The notes under the pieces are model-generated. The model was not told the origin of the DNA. It saw nothing but the letters and a program-made list of their open reading frames with translations, and did not search any database. DNA of 64,000 nucleotides from an uncultured Bacteroidota bacterium (GTDB lineage: Bacteria > Bacteroidota > Bacteroidia > Chitinophagales > Chitinophagaceae), in the NCBI GenBank assembly GCA_903882805.1, contig CAIRYK010000037.1:1-64000 (forward strand). The letters are read 5' to 3'. The position numbers were made by a program, and so were the translations under genes. Of the stretch, positions 48,885 through 58,227 are shown piece after piece; positions within the stretch are counted from its first letter, which is position 1; every line of letters begins with the position of its first letter.

Positions 48885-50765
48885 TTATTTTAGAGTTTCA
48901 AGAATTTTGTTTTTCAATTCAGCAGTGGTAAATGGCAATCCCTGCATCTTGTTCAGTCCAACAGCCGGAATAAGGTACTTGGCGCGTATCAGGCTCAGCA
49001 ATTGTCCGCCATTCATTTCAGGCACCAATACATTGTCGTAGCCTTTCAGCAATTCGCCCAGATTCTTGGGGAACGGATTGATGTGGCGCAAATGGATATG
49101 CGCTACATCATAGCCTTCTGCCAGCAGCTCGCGCACTGCCGTCTTGATTGCGCCGCTTGTAGAGCCCCAGCCCAGCACTGCCAGTTTGCCGCTGGCGTTA
49201 CCGCTGTCGGGGGCTATATTGGGTATATAATCGGCTATTTTTTCAATTTTAGCAGCGCGAAGATGCGTCATTGCTTCATGGTTTTTAGCATCATACGACA
49301 CATTACCTGTGTTCTCTGCTTTTTCCAGTCCACCTATGCGGTGCATCAGTCCTTTGGTGCCTGGTTTTGCCCATGGGCGCACCAGTTTTTCGTCGCGCTT
49401 GTAGGGCTGGTAAGTTCCGTTTGGACCGTTAGGCTCTGTAGCAAACTCCACGTTTATAGGCTTCAGCTGATCCTTGCTTGGGAAACGCCATGGCTCAGTG
49501 CCATTAGCTATATAGCCGTCGGTAAGGCATATTACCGGAGTCATGTGCTCTATAGCTATACGCGATGCTTCCAGCACTGTGTCGAAACAGTCGGCGGGCG
49601 AGCAAGCGGCTATTACTGGCAACGGACCTTCGCCATGACGACCATACATTGCCTGCATAAGGTCTGATTGCTCAGTTTTTGTAGGCAGACCCGTAGACGG
49701 ACCGCCGCGTTGTATATTTACTATTACCAGCGGTATTTCCAGAATGGTAGCAAGGCCTATCGCTTCTGTTTTCAGCGACATACCGGGGCCAGATGTAGTG
49801 GTTACACCCAATCCGCCGGCATAGGTGGCGCCAATAGCCGCGCAAATGGCCGCTATTTCGTCCTCGGCCTGGAATGTTTTTATGCCGCTTGTTTTATATT
49901 TTGATAGTTCGTGCAACACATCGGATGCCGGAGTGATGGGGTAAGAACCCAAAAACAGCGGTAAACCAGACATTTCTGAAGCAGCCACCAAGCCAATGGC
50001 CGTAGCCTGATTGCCCGAGATATTGCGGTATACGCCCTTAGCCATTTTGGCCGGCGATACGCGGAAACGGGTAGTAAATATTTCGGTATGGTCGCCAAAA
50101 TTCCAACCCGCTTTCAATGTCTTGATATTTGCGTCGGCGATATCCTGCTTTTTCGCAAATTTTTCTTTGATGAAGTTGATGGTATAATCCATGGGCTCAT
50201 CAAACATCCAGAACAGCAGCCCCAAAACGAACATGTTTTTAGAGCGCTCTATTTCCTTCATGCCCAATCCCGAACCTGCCAGACATTCCTTGGTGAATTT
50301 GGTAACGTCTATTTTATGTACGGTATAATTTTCGAGGGTGCCGTCTTCGAGCGGATTAGCGTCGGCGGCATAGCCTGCAAGATTGAGGTTCTTTTTATCG
50401 AAACCTGCAGTGTTTACAATTACAATGCCACCAATTTTAAGACGGGCAAGGTCCACCTTAAGCGCGGCTGAGTTCATGGCTACCAGCACATCGTACTCGT
50501 CGCCGGGAGTAAATATTTCTTTACTACCAAAGTGCACCTGAAAACCAGATACGCCGGCGGTAGTGCCTATTGGGGCGCGAATTTCGGCAGGAAATTCGGG
50601 GAAGGTGCTCAAATCATTACCTAAGAATGCCGCTGTATCTGTAAACTGATTACCTGTAAGCTGCATACCATCGCCCGAATCGCCCGAAAACCTGATAACT
50701 ATACTTTCAGATTCTATTAGTGTGGTTTCGTGTCCGGGATTATTGTCTGCTATTATTGAATCCAT
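48885..50765 (-). CDS. korA: 2-oxoacid:ferredoxin oxidoreductase subunit alpha (gamma-alpha fusion)
   Basis: N-terminal gamma domain 'RFSGDSGDGMQLTGNQFTD', alpha domain 'GSYPITPASDVLHELSKYK', 'GVTTTSGPGMSLKTEAIGLA'. Confidence 0.93.
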   Translation of the reverse strand: MDSIIADNNPGHETTLIESESIVIRFSGDSGDGMQLTGNQFTDTAAFLGNDLSTFPEFPAEIRAPIGTTAGVSGFQVHFGSKEIFTPGDEYDVLVAMNSAALKVDLARLKIGGIVIVNTAGFDKKNLNLAGYAADANPLEDGTLENYTVHKIDVTKFTKECLAGSGLGMKEIERSKNMFVLGLLFWMFDEPMDYTINFIKEKFAKKQDIADANIKTLKAGWNFGDHTEIFTTRFRVSPAKMAKGVYRNISGNQATAIGLVAASEMSGLPLFLGSYPITPASDVLHELSKYKTSGIKTFQAEDEIAAICAAIGATYAGGLGVTTTSGPGMSLKTEAIGLATILEIPLVIVNIQRGGPSTGLPTKTEQSDLMQAMYGRHGEGPLPVIAACSPADCFDTVLEASRIAIEHMTPVICLTDGYIANGTEPWRFPSKDQLKPINVEFATEPNGPNGTYQPYKRDEKLVRPWAKPGTKGLMHRIGGLEKAENTGNVSYDAKNHEAMTHLRAAKIEKIADYIPNIAPDSGNASGKLAVLGWGSTSGAIKTAVRELLAEGYDVAHIHLRHINPFPKNLGELLKGYDNVLVPEMNGGQLLSLIRAKYLIPAVGLNKMQGLPFTTAELKNKILETLK

Positions 50766-50923
50766 TTTAAAATTTTTATTTACAAAAAACAATTTCGAAA
50801 TATCAAGTATTGCCTTATGGGCAATTGCAACAATGGGTATCCAGGCACGTAAACACGGCAGTAAACTGCCAACACAGAGCGGCTCCTGGAAAACCCGCCC
50901 TAACTAATAGACATTTGCAACCC

Positions 50924-51271
50924 TTATGGGTGCAAAGTTCCCTTTTTAATTTCCAATTCCTCTCTACTTTCTACATTATCTTCATCGGGTATGCAGCAGT
51001 CTACCGGACAAACAGATGCGCACTGCGGCTCATCATGAAAACCTACGCACTCTGTGCATTTGTCTGTAACAATATAGTAGTAGTCGCTCGATACAGGGTC
51101 CTGACCAGCGTTTACATCGGCAGTGAGGCCGCTTTTGGCCACAAACGTACCAGATAATGAAGTTTTATAGGAAAACATCCATTCGTCTCCTCCTGCAAAA
51201 ATTGCCCCATTCGGACACTCAGGCTCACAGGCGCCACAGTTAATACATTCGTCGGTTATTTTAATTGCCAT
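50924..51271 (-). CDS. 4Fe-4S ferredoxin (2x[4Fe-4S])
   Basis: 'ITDECINCGACEPECPNGAI' and 'TDKCTECVGFHDEPQCASVCPVDCCIPD'. Confidence 0.92.
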   Translation of the reverse strand: MAIKITDECINCGACEPECPNGAIFAGGDEWMFSYKTSLSGTFVAKSGLTADVNAGQDPVSSDYYYIVTDKCTECVGFHDEPQCASVCPVDCCIPDEDNVESREELEIKKGTLHP

Positions 51272-51511
51272 GTTTTTAGATTTTTTTTAAAAGTATAAAA
51301 ACTGGTCGGAAAAATAAATTTATTTTATACCTACAAGACTGATTTTAGTCAGGAAATTGGCCGTATTTGTAACTAAAAAGTAAAAAAACGCTATCGACAG
51401 TCAATGGATTGTAAAAACGTGCCAAAACTGATTGGAGAACAGGAGATAATAGTATTAATTGCTTTTCTAAAACAGCGTCGGCATATTTTTAGAAAAATTG
51501 ATAAGAAAAAT

Positions 51512-51519
51512 TAATTTTG
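51512..51519 (+). promoter_or_regulatory. Possible -7 element upstream of nuoA
   Basis: TAATTTTG matches TAnnTTTG; no good -33 TTG at consensus spacing. Confidence 0.35.
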
Positions 51520-51626
51520 GAGCGCTATCTTTATTAGCAGAAAACAATATTGAACAAAAATAGCCGGTTTTGGTTGCCTGCTGTGGCGTTATGAGTTCCG
51601 GAAACGGTGTATAAAACTAAAAAATT

Positions 51627-51977
51627 ATGGGTTCGGTAGCTTTAATATTATTGGTAATAGTGGGAATAGCCTTTGCAGGCGGCGGCATACTGGTATCGAA
51701 AGCAGTAGCCAAATCATCTAAAAACGTAACCAAGGGCGAACCTTATGAGTGCGGGATACCCACTACCGGCACCTCATGGATACAGTTCAATGTAGGTTAC
51801 TACCTTTTTGCGCTCATCTTCCTGATATTCGATGTGGAGCTGGTATTTATGTACCCGTGGGCCGTTGCTGTGAAAAAAGTAGGTATTATAGGCCTTGTGG
51901 AAATTGTAATATTCATGTTCATTCTGTTTATGGGCTTGCTATATGCCTGGAAGAAGGGCGCTCTGAAATGGATGTAA
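51627..51977 (+). CDS. nuoA: NADH-quinone oxidoreductase subunit A
   Basis: 'EPYECGIPTTGTSWIQFNVGYYLFALIFLIFDVELVFMYPWAV'. Confidence 0.95.
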   Translation: MGSVALILLVIVGIAFAGGGILVSKAVAKSSKNVTKGEPYECGIPTTGTSWIQFNVGYYLFALIFLIFDVELVFMYPWAVAVKKVGIIGLVEIVIFMFILFMGLLYAWKKGALKWM

Positions 51978-52360
51978 CATGCGTTGTAGCATCTTACCCG
52001 GGCGCTAATAGGACAAGAAGTAGCGTAGTGAGCGCTACAATATACTCTTAGTCTTCAGGATAGGAGGTATGCGCATCTAGGCAAACATACCTGCGGATTA
52101 TAACAATATAAAATCAGACAATACTTCCTTTCTCATTCGACTGCTTATTGTTTTCTTTCTGGTTTCTCCTTTTTATCATACATTTTATATAGCTCATGCA
52201 ACTTTGTTTGCAGCAACTTTTTGTATGGTTCTTCGGGCTAAGCCTGTATTTGCTTGCAAAATCAGACTTTTTAAATGCATGTAGTGCAGCGATGTTTCAT
52301 TCTCTCCAAATTCACCTGTCTGGTCACGGCTTAAGCCACGCTAATACCATCAATCCATTT

Positions 52361-52392
52361 TTTGTAACCGCAGGAAAAATAGGTTAATTTTG
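52361..52392 (+). promoter_or_regulatory. Bacteroidota-type promoter of the toxin-antitoxin module
   Basis: TTTG (52361-52364) - N20 - TAATTTTG (52385-52392), 16 nt before the antitoxin ATG. Confidence 0.7.
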
Positions 52393-52408
52393 TAAGAAGC
52401 AATATTTT

Positions 52409-52666
52409 ATGACACCGATTGAAACACTTAGAAAACGCGCGAAAGAATATATAGATAATGCCGACGAAAACTCGTTGCGTAGAGTGAATGCAATACTGGA
52501 AATAGACAATAATGCAAATGGCTGGTGGAAAGACAAACAATTTGTAGCAGAATTAGATAAAAGATACAACGATATAGAATCGGGTAAAGACAAAGGCTAT
52601 ACTCCCGATGAATTGGTGGCATCTGTAAGGGAACACAAAAAAAATAAAGATGCCGGAAAAGCATAA
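52409..52666 (+). CDS. Putative antitoxin (addiction module component)
   Basis: 85 aa, charged, overlaps the downstream toxin ORF by 17 bp; 'LDKRYNDIESGKDKGYTPDELVASVREHKK'. Confidence 0.7.
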   Translation: MTPIETLRKRAKEYIDNADENSLRRVNAILEIDNNANGWWKDKQFVAELDKRYNDIESGKDKGYTPDELVASVREHKKNKDAGKA

Positions 52667-52952
52667 TTATACCAGCGTTTTTTCGAGTAAAGCACAAAGG
52701 GAGCTAATTGTTTCATTTGACTGGTATGAAGAGCAACAAACAGGGCTCGGGGATAGTTTTATTGAAAATGTGTTGGCTAAAGTAAAATTGATAGAGCAAT
52801 ATCCAATGCTCTATTCAGTGAAATCTAAGATATATCGTGAAGCAACCATAGTGAAGTTTCCTTTCGTTATCGTGTACAGTGTAAATAACAGAAAAAGAAG
52901 AATTACCATAGTGTCCGTTTTCCACACTTCACGTTTATTCAATACCTTGTAA
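52650..52952 (+). CDS. Type II toxin, RelE/ParE superfamily
   Basis: 'FSSKAQRELIVSFDWYEEQQTGLGDSFIENVLAKVKLIEQYPMLYSVKSKIYREATIVKFPFVIVYSVNNRKRRITIVSVFHTSR'. Confidence 0.85.
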   Translation: MPEKHNYTSVFSSKAQRELIVSFDWYEEQQTGLGDSFIENVLAKVKLIEQYPMLYSVKSKIYREATIVKFPFVIVYSVNNRKRRITIVSVFHTSRLFNTL

Positions 52953-53007
52953 TTTGTTGGGTGGATAGCAGGTATTAAGCTCCCATTGTATAAATATCCA
53001 TCTGGCG

Positions 53008-53030
53008 CGAGTGTTCCGAAGGATCACTCG
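53008..53030. repeat. Imperfect palindrome / stem-loop between TA module and nuoB
   Basis: CGAGTGTTCC-gaa-GGATCACTCG: 10-bp arms with one mismatch. Confidence 0.7.
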
Positions 53031-53043
53031 TGTCCCACTAAAA

Positions 53044-53064
53044 ACGCCGGTTTGTAACCGGCGT
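53044..53064. terminator. Stem-loop, possible terminator or second half of a REP-like pair
   Basis: ACGCCGG-tttgtaa-CCGGCGT. Confidence 0.55.
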
Positions 53065-53413
53065 AAATTAGAACTCACAACTACGGAAGTCGGCGCCTAA
53101 AATAAGTTGCTCCATTTACAAGAATAACTAATTGCGCCCACACCAACCCATCTTCCACAAAAAACTGTTAAGATTATTCCTTTTTTTGGCAATCCCGCTA
53201 TTTCATTTTATGAAAACTATTAGCTACATTTAAACTCTCGGCAAATGCAGCAAAAGATGAATACAAAAATTGTGCGTTTTGGAAGGTAAAAATGCATCTG
53301 ACCGAAAGAACATAGGGAATAAGCTTACGTTTCAATACCAAAAAACTATGCCTTTGGCGGCTACGGCCACCTTGCATAGTGAATAGCAGATCAATATACA
53401 TAATGATTTTTCT

Positions 53414-53947
53414 ATGGCAGAAACAGAAAAAATGATTTTTCCGGCACAACTTCACCAAACAGCAGACGGTGGAATTGTGGTGTCGAAGCTGGACGATATG
53501 ATTAACTGGGCGCGGTCCAATTCGCTTTGGCCGCTTGTGTTTGGCACAAGTTGTTGCGCTATAGAAATGATGTCTGCTGCCGATGCCAAGTACGACTGGT
53601 CGCGTTTTGGGTTTGAAGTAGCTCGCGCTACTCCCCGTCAGGCCGACCTGATCATAGTAGCCGGCACCATAGTTATGAAAATGGCTCCTGTACTGAAACG
53701 CCTTTACGACCAAATGCCCGACCCAAAGTATGTAATAGCCATGGGCGCCTGCACCATATCGGGCGGTCCATTTTTTTACAATACCTACTCGGTTGTAAAA
53801 GGCGTAGACCACGTGATACCTGTAGATGTATACATACCTGGCTGCCCTCCCCGTCCCGAGGCGCTACTCCATGCTATGATAACGCTACAGGAAAAAATAA
53901 AACACGAAACGTATTTTGGTAAAGCAAAAACAGAAGAAGGCAAATGA
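53414..53947 (+). CDS. nuoB: NADH-quinone oxidoreductase subunit B
   Basis: '[50 protein letters not shown]', '[10 protein letters not shown]', '[16 protein letters not shown]'. Confidence 0.97.
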   Translation: MAETEKMIFPAQLHQTADGGIVVSKLDDMINWARSNSLWPLVFGTSCCAIEMMSAADAKYDWSRFGFEVARATPRQADLIIVAGTIVMKMAPVLKRLYDQMPDPKYVIAMGACTISGGPFFYNTYSVVKGVDHVIPVDVYIPGCPPRPEALLHAMITLQEKIKHETYFGKAKTEEGK

Positions 53948-54399
53948 CCAACGAAGAAATAAAAACGGCCGTTTCTGCCCTGTTTCCATCTGTTACTTAC
54001 GACGAAACCGGTGAGTTTCTGACGCTGCTAATAACGCCTGCCGAAATAAGGTCGGTGATGAAAGCGTTGCGCTACAATACGGAGTTTAGCTTCGATTATA
54101 TGTTTTGCCTGACGTGCATAGACTGGAAAACCCATTTTATGATGGTGTACCACCTGCTGTCAAAAACGCACCGGCACAACATAGTGGTAAAAGCCAAAAT
54201 AGCCGATGTAAATAAACCCGAGATAGAAACGCTATGCGATATATGGCAAACAGCCAATTTTCATGAACGCGAGGTGTACGATCTGTTTGGCATACGATTT
54301 TTAAACCATCCCGACCTACGCAGGCTTCTGCTGGACGAAGGTTGGGACGGATACCCGCTGAGAAAAAATTATGTGGATGAAAATATGATATCGTTATGA
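53944..54399 (+). CDS. nuoC: NADH-quinone oxidoreductase subunit C
   Basis: '[41 protein letters not shown]'; ATGA overlap with nuoB. Confidence 0.95.
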   Translation: MTNEEIKTAVSALFPSVTYDETGEFLTLLITPAEIRSVMKALRYNTEFSFDYMFCLTCIDWKTHFMMVYHLLSKTHRHNIVVKAKIADVNKPEIETLCDIWQTANFHEREVYDLFGIRFLNHPDLRRLLLDEGWDGYPLRKNYVDENMISL

Positions 54400-55517
54400 G
54401 TTTGTTAGGAGAACCAGAACTGACCGAAGAAGGGGAATTTGTCATCAATATTGGTCCCCAACACCCCAGCACGCATGGCGTGCTGCACCTGAAGGTGTGG
54501 CTGGATGGCGAAACCATAAAAAAGATACAACCCCATTTGGGCTACATACACCGGTCTATAGAAAAGATGTCGGAAAGCTTGTCTTACCGCAATTTTATCT
54601 ATGCTACTAGCCGTATGGACTATCTAAGCGCCCACATCAACAATCAGGCTTGCGCGCTTACCGTAGAAAAAGGCTTGCAAATAGAAGCCCCGCCACGAGC
54701 GCAAGCCATACGCATATTAATGGCAGAGTTGACAAGGCTTTCGTCGCACCAACTATGGTGGGGCTGCACTGGCTTGGATCTTGGAGCTGTTACGCCGTTC
54801 TTCTACGCATTCAGAGAGCGCGAGTTGATAATGGAGATCATGGAAGAAACCTGCGGCGCGCGCCTTACCCAAAACTACAGCGTGCCCGGCGGAGTGATGT
54901 ATGATGTACACCCCAACTTTCAGAACCGGGTAAAGGATGTAATGAAACAGGTGAAGTCGAGATTCAGAGAATATGAAGAAGCGCTTACCGGTAATGTGAT
55001 ATTTGAACAGCGCACTAAAGGCGTGGGCTACCTGTCGGCAGAAGACGCTATATCGTTTGGCTGTACCGGCCCCACGGCGCGGGCATCGGGCGTGAGCTGC
55101 GACATCCGCAAGTGGTTTCCCTACGATGGTTACGACAAACTACAGTTTGACGAAATAATAATGACTGGCGGCGATAGCTACACCCGCTACATGGTGCGCA
55201 TGGAAGAAATGAAACAAAGTGTGGCCATAATAGAACAACTTATAGATAATATACCAGAGGGCGACTTCCAGGCAAAAACTAAAATGGTGATAAAACTGCC
55301 CAAGGGCGAGTTTTATCAACGCGTGGAGACCGCGCGCGGCGAACTGGGCGTGTATATAGTGAGCGATGGCGCTGCATCGCCCTACCGTATAAAATACCGC
55401 TCGCCCAATTTCTCCAATCTGTCGGCATTGAGCCATATGGCTACTGGCGCCAAAATAGGCGACCTTGTAGCTATAATGGCAACGATAGATTTGGTGATAC
55501 CCGATGTAGACCGATAA
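54396..55517 (+). CDS. nuoD: NADH-quinone oxidoreductase subunit D
   Basis: 'NIGPQHPSTHGVLHLKVWLDGE', 'LGYIHRSIEKMSES', C-terminal 'ATIDLVIPDVDR'. Confidence 0.97.
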   Translation: MSLLGEPELTEEGEFVINIGPQHPSTHGVLHLKVWLDGETIKKIQPHLGYIHRSIEKMSESLSYRNFIYATSRMDYLSAHINNQACALTVEKGLQIEAPPRAQAIRILMAELTRLSSHQLWWGCTGLDLGAVTPFFYAFRERELIMEIMEETCGARLTQNYSVPGGVMYDVHPNFQNRVKDVMKQVKSRFREYEEALTGNVIFEQRTKGVGYLSAEDAISFGCTGPTARASGVSCDIRKWFPYDGYDKLQFDEIIMTGGDSYTRYMVRMEEMKQSVAIIEQLIDNIPEGDFQAKTKMVIKLPKGEFYQRVETARGELGVYIVSDGAASPYRIKYRSPNFSNLSALSHMATGAKIGDLVAIMATIDLVIPDVDR

Positions 55518-55656
55518 CTGAATGTGAACAGGAAGAGTGTGGCTGAAGAAATTTTGAATATGTTTAACTACTAAACAATTACGAACATTGGCGCTTTTTT
55601 TAACAATCAGTTTTTCATCGATAGCCACGGGCATTCATACGTGGCTGGCCGGAACC

Positions 55657-56682
55657 ATGCAAAACGAAATGCTGGTCAAGATCACCGAAATGGCCATTGC
55701 GGGCATTAGCTTGTTGCTGTTTCTGGTGCCGCTCTGTTTTTTTCTGGGCTACATGGAACGCAAGGTGGCGGCATTTATGCAAATCCGCCTCGGCCCTAAC
55801 CGGGTAGGCCCTAAGGGTAGCCTCCAGATAGTTGCCGACACCATTAAGCTACTGCTTAAGGAAGGCCTAACACCTACTGCGTCAGATAAGTTTCTCTTCA
55901 ACCTGGCGCCAATGATAGTGGTGGTAACCAGTATGCTGGTTATGGCGCCCATAGCGTTTGCCAAAGATTTTCAGATATGGGACCTAAGTATTGGCGTGCT
56001 GTATGTATCGTCGGTATCATCGATTGCGGTTATAGGAATACTTATGGCCGGCTGGAGCAGCTACAACAAATACTCGCTGCTGGGCGCAATGCGTAGCGGG
56101 GCGCAGATAGTAAGCTACGAGCTATCGGTAGGCTTATCGCTGATATCTATAGTAATACTTACCGGCAGCCTGCGCATGAGCGATATAGTGATGAGTCAGG
56201 AAAACGGCTGGTGGATATTTAAGGGGCACATACCAGTACTAATCTCGTTTGTAATATTTGTAATAGCCTCCACTGCCGAAATTAACCGCGCCCCCTTCGA
56301 CCTTGCAGAGGCAGAACAGGAGTTGACCGCGGGCTTTCATACCGAATATTCAGGCATGAAGTTCGCTATGTTCCTATTGGCAGAGTATATCAATCTGTTT
56401 GTGGTGTCGGCTATAGGCGCTACGCTGTTCCTTGGCGGATGGATGCCTTTTCACATAGGTCATTGGGAGGCATTCAATCATATTATGGATTTTATACCGT
56501 CGTCGTTGTGGTTCTTCGGCAAAACATTCGCTATCATATTCATTATCATGCAGTTCCGCTGGACCTTCCCTCGCCTGCGCGTAGACCAACTGCTGACGCT
56601 GGAGTGGAAGTATTTGCTGCCCATAAGCATGGTAAATGTGCTGTTTGTAACGGTGATGGCCATAATGGGATGGCATTTTTAG
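55657..56682 (+). CDS. nuoH: NADH-quinone oxidoreductase subunit H
   Basis: 'YMERKVAAFMQIRLGPNRVGPKGSLQIVADTIKLLLKE', 'AEINRAPFDLAEAEQELTAGFHTEYSGMKFA'. ATG at 55657; the track's 55588 start is a TTG. Confidence 0.95.
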   Translation: MQNEMLVKITEMAIAGISLLLFLVPLCFFLGYMERKVAAFMQIRLGPNRVGPKGSLQIVADTIKLLLKEGLTPTASDKFLFNLAPMIVVVTSMLVMAPIAFAKDFQIWDLSIGVLYVSSVSSIAVIGILMAGWSSYNKYSLLGAMRSGAQIVSYELSVGLSLISIVILTGSLRMSDIVMSQENGWWIFKGHIPVLISFVIFVIASTAEINRAPFDLAEAEQELTAGFHTEYSGMKFAMFLLAEYINLFVVSAIGATLFLGGWMPFHIGHWEAFNHIMDFIPSSLWFFGKTFAIIFIIMQFRWTFPRLRVDQLLTLEWKYLLPISMVNVLFVTVMAIMGWHF

Positions 56683-56751
56683 GAGAGGAACTAACGCCGG
56701 AAGTACTGGCAAATAAAATTAATTGGGTATTGCTACTAAAATAAAGCGCCA

Positions 56752-57228
56752 ATGTTTTTAAAAGACTATTTCGTTACCATATACAAATCAGTAGGCTCAC
56801 TGCTCAAGGGCATGAAAGTAACCGGCTACTACTTTACGCACCCTAAAGAGATACAAACACAGGAGTATCCCGACAACCGGGCTACGCTGCAAATGTTCGA
56901 CAGGTTTAAGGGCGAGGTGGTAATGCCGCACGACGAAAACAACGAGCACCGCTGCACGGGCTGTCAGGCGTGCGAAATAGCCTGCCCCAACGGCACTATA
57001 AAAATTATTACCAAGCAGGAACTGCAGCCCGATGGCAAAAAGAAAAAAGCGATAGACACATTTGTTTACCATCTGGAACTTTGCACCATGTGCAATATGT
57101 GCGTTACAGCCTGCCCATCGGACGCCATAAAGATGGCGCAGACATTTGAGCATAGCGTGTATGATAAGCGACAACTAAAGAAGGTGCTTAATGCGCCTGG
57201 TTCGAAATTAATGGAAGGCGTAGAGTAA
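56752..57228 (+). CDS. nuoI: NADH-quinone oxidoreductase subunit I
   Basis: Two 4Fe-4S motifs 'CTGCQACEIACPNGTI' and 'CTMCNMCVTACPSDAI'. Confidence 0.93.
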   Translation: MFLKDYFVTIYKSVGSLLKGMKVTGYYFTHPKEIQTQEYPDNRATLQMFDRFKGEVVMPHDENNEHRCTGCQACEIACPNGTIKIITKQELQPDGKKKKAIDTFVYHLELCTMCNMCVTACPSDAIKMAQTFEHSVYDKRQLKKVLNAPGSKLMEGVE

Positions 57229-57292
57229 TTCATCTTAAAATATAACGAAACACCCTATCGCAACAGACAATCAAATAAATAATTAGCAGCGC

Positions 57293-57883
57293 ATGAATGC
57301 ATCAACGATTATTTTTTACCTGCTGGCCGCTATTATAGTGGGCGGCGGACTTATGGCGGTAACATCGCGAAAGATATTCCGCTCGGCGGTATATCTGCTA
57401 TTTTCGCTGATAGGTATAGCCGGCCTGTACTTTTACCTCGACTACGAATTTATAGGCGCTGTTCAAATAGTAGTCTATGTGGGCGGCATAGTGGTGCTTA
57501 TCATTTTCTCGATTTTCCTCACCCAGGGCTCGGGCGAAGACATGAAGAAACCGGCCCTTGGGAGAGCTGTATTTTCGGCATTGGCAGCCGCCTTTGGGTG
57601 TGCGCTCACTATGCTGTATATCAATGAACAGGGTTTTACACCAAATGGAAAACCAGCGCTGGAACCAAGCGCTGGCAATATAGGCGCACAAATGCTGGAC
57701 ACAGCCGAACATGGCTACATACTGCCATTTGAGGTGGTAAGCATGCTGCTGCTTGCCGCCATGATAGGCTGTATAGTAATAGCCATAAAAATTAAAATAC
57801 CGCCCCACCCCATCTTACCCGAAAAAGACGACATAAACATTGCAGAAATAAACCACGAGTTTGCGCCCGAAATGGAAGGCTAA
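57293..57883 (+). CDS. nuoJ: NADH-quinone oxidoreductase subunit J
   Basis: 'NPIRSAVYL'-type region 'KIFRSAVYLLFSLIGIAGLYFYLDYEFIGAVQIVVYVGGIVVLIIFSI'. Confidence 0.93.
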   Translation: MNASTIIFYLLAAIIVGGGLMAVTSRKIFRSAVYLLFSLIGIAGLYFYLDYEFIGAVQIVVYVGGIVVLIIFSIFLTQGSGEDMKKPALGRAVFSALAAAFGCALTMLYINEQGFTPNGKPALEPSAGNIGAQMLDTAEHGYILPFEVVSMLLLAAMIGCIVIAIKIKIPPHPILPEKDDINIAEINHEFAPEMEG

Positions 57884-57909
57884 CCAAGAACTACTAAACA
57901 ATACAAAGA

Positions 57910-58224
57910 ATGAACGCCATAGGATTGCCCCAAATACTCTTTATCAGTTGCGCCTTGTTTTTTATAGGTGTTTACGGTTTTCTTACCCGCCGAAACATGA
58001 TCACCATGCTCATGTCGGTGGAGCTGATACTGAACAGTGTAAACATCAATTTTGTAGCATTCAATAAGTATCTGTTTGCCGACAAGCTCGATGGGCTGTT
58101 CTTTACGCTGTTCATCATTACCATAGCCGCCGCTGAGGCTGCTGTGGCCATAGCTATTATTATTAACCTGTACCGCAACTACAACACGATTGATGTAGAC
58201 GAGGTGGACACAATGAAATTTTAA
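57910..58224 (+). CDS. nuoK: NADH-quinone oxidoreductase subunit K
   Basis: 'GVYGFLTRRNMITMLMSVELILNSVNINFVAFN', 'ITIAAAEAAVAIAIIINLYRN'. Confidence 0.95.
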   Translation: MNAIGLPQILFISCALFFIGVYGFLTRRNMITMLMSVELILNSVNINFVAFNKYLFADKLDGLFFTLFIITIAAAEAAVAIAIIINLYRNYNTIDVDEVDTMKF

Positions 58225-58227
58225 ACC

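Noticed and set aside
52196-52340. Possible decayed gene fragment on the minus strand (RGLSRDQTGEFGENETSLHYMHLKSLILQANTGLARRTIQKVAANKVA*)
   Set aside because: Only ~48 codons, no convincing start, no domain I can name. Could be a remnant associated with the TA insertion but not supportable from sequence alone.
53198-53812. 204-aa minus-strand ORF overlapping nuoB
   Set aside because: Lies antisense to the well-supported NuoB; no family resemblance.
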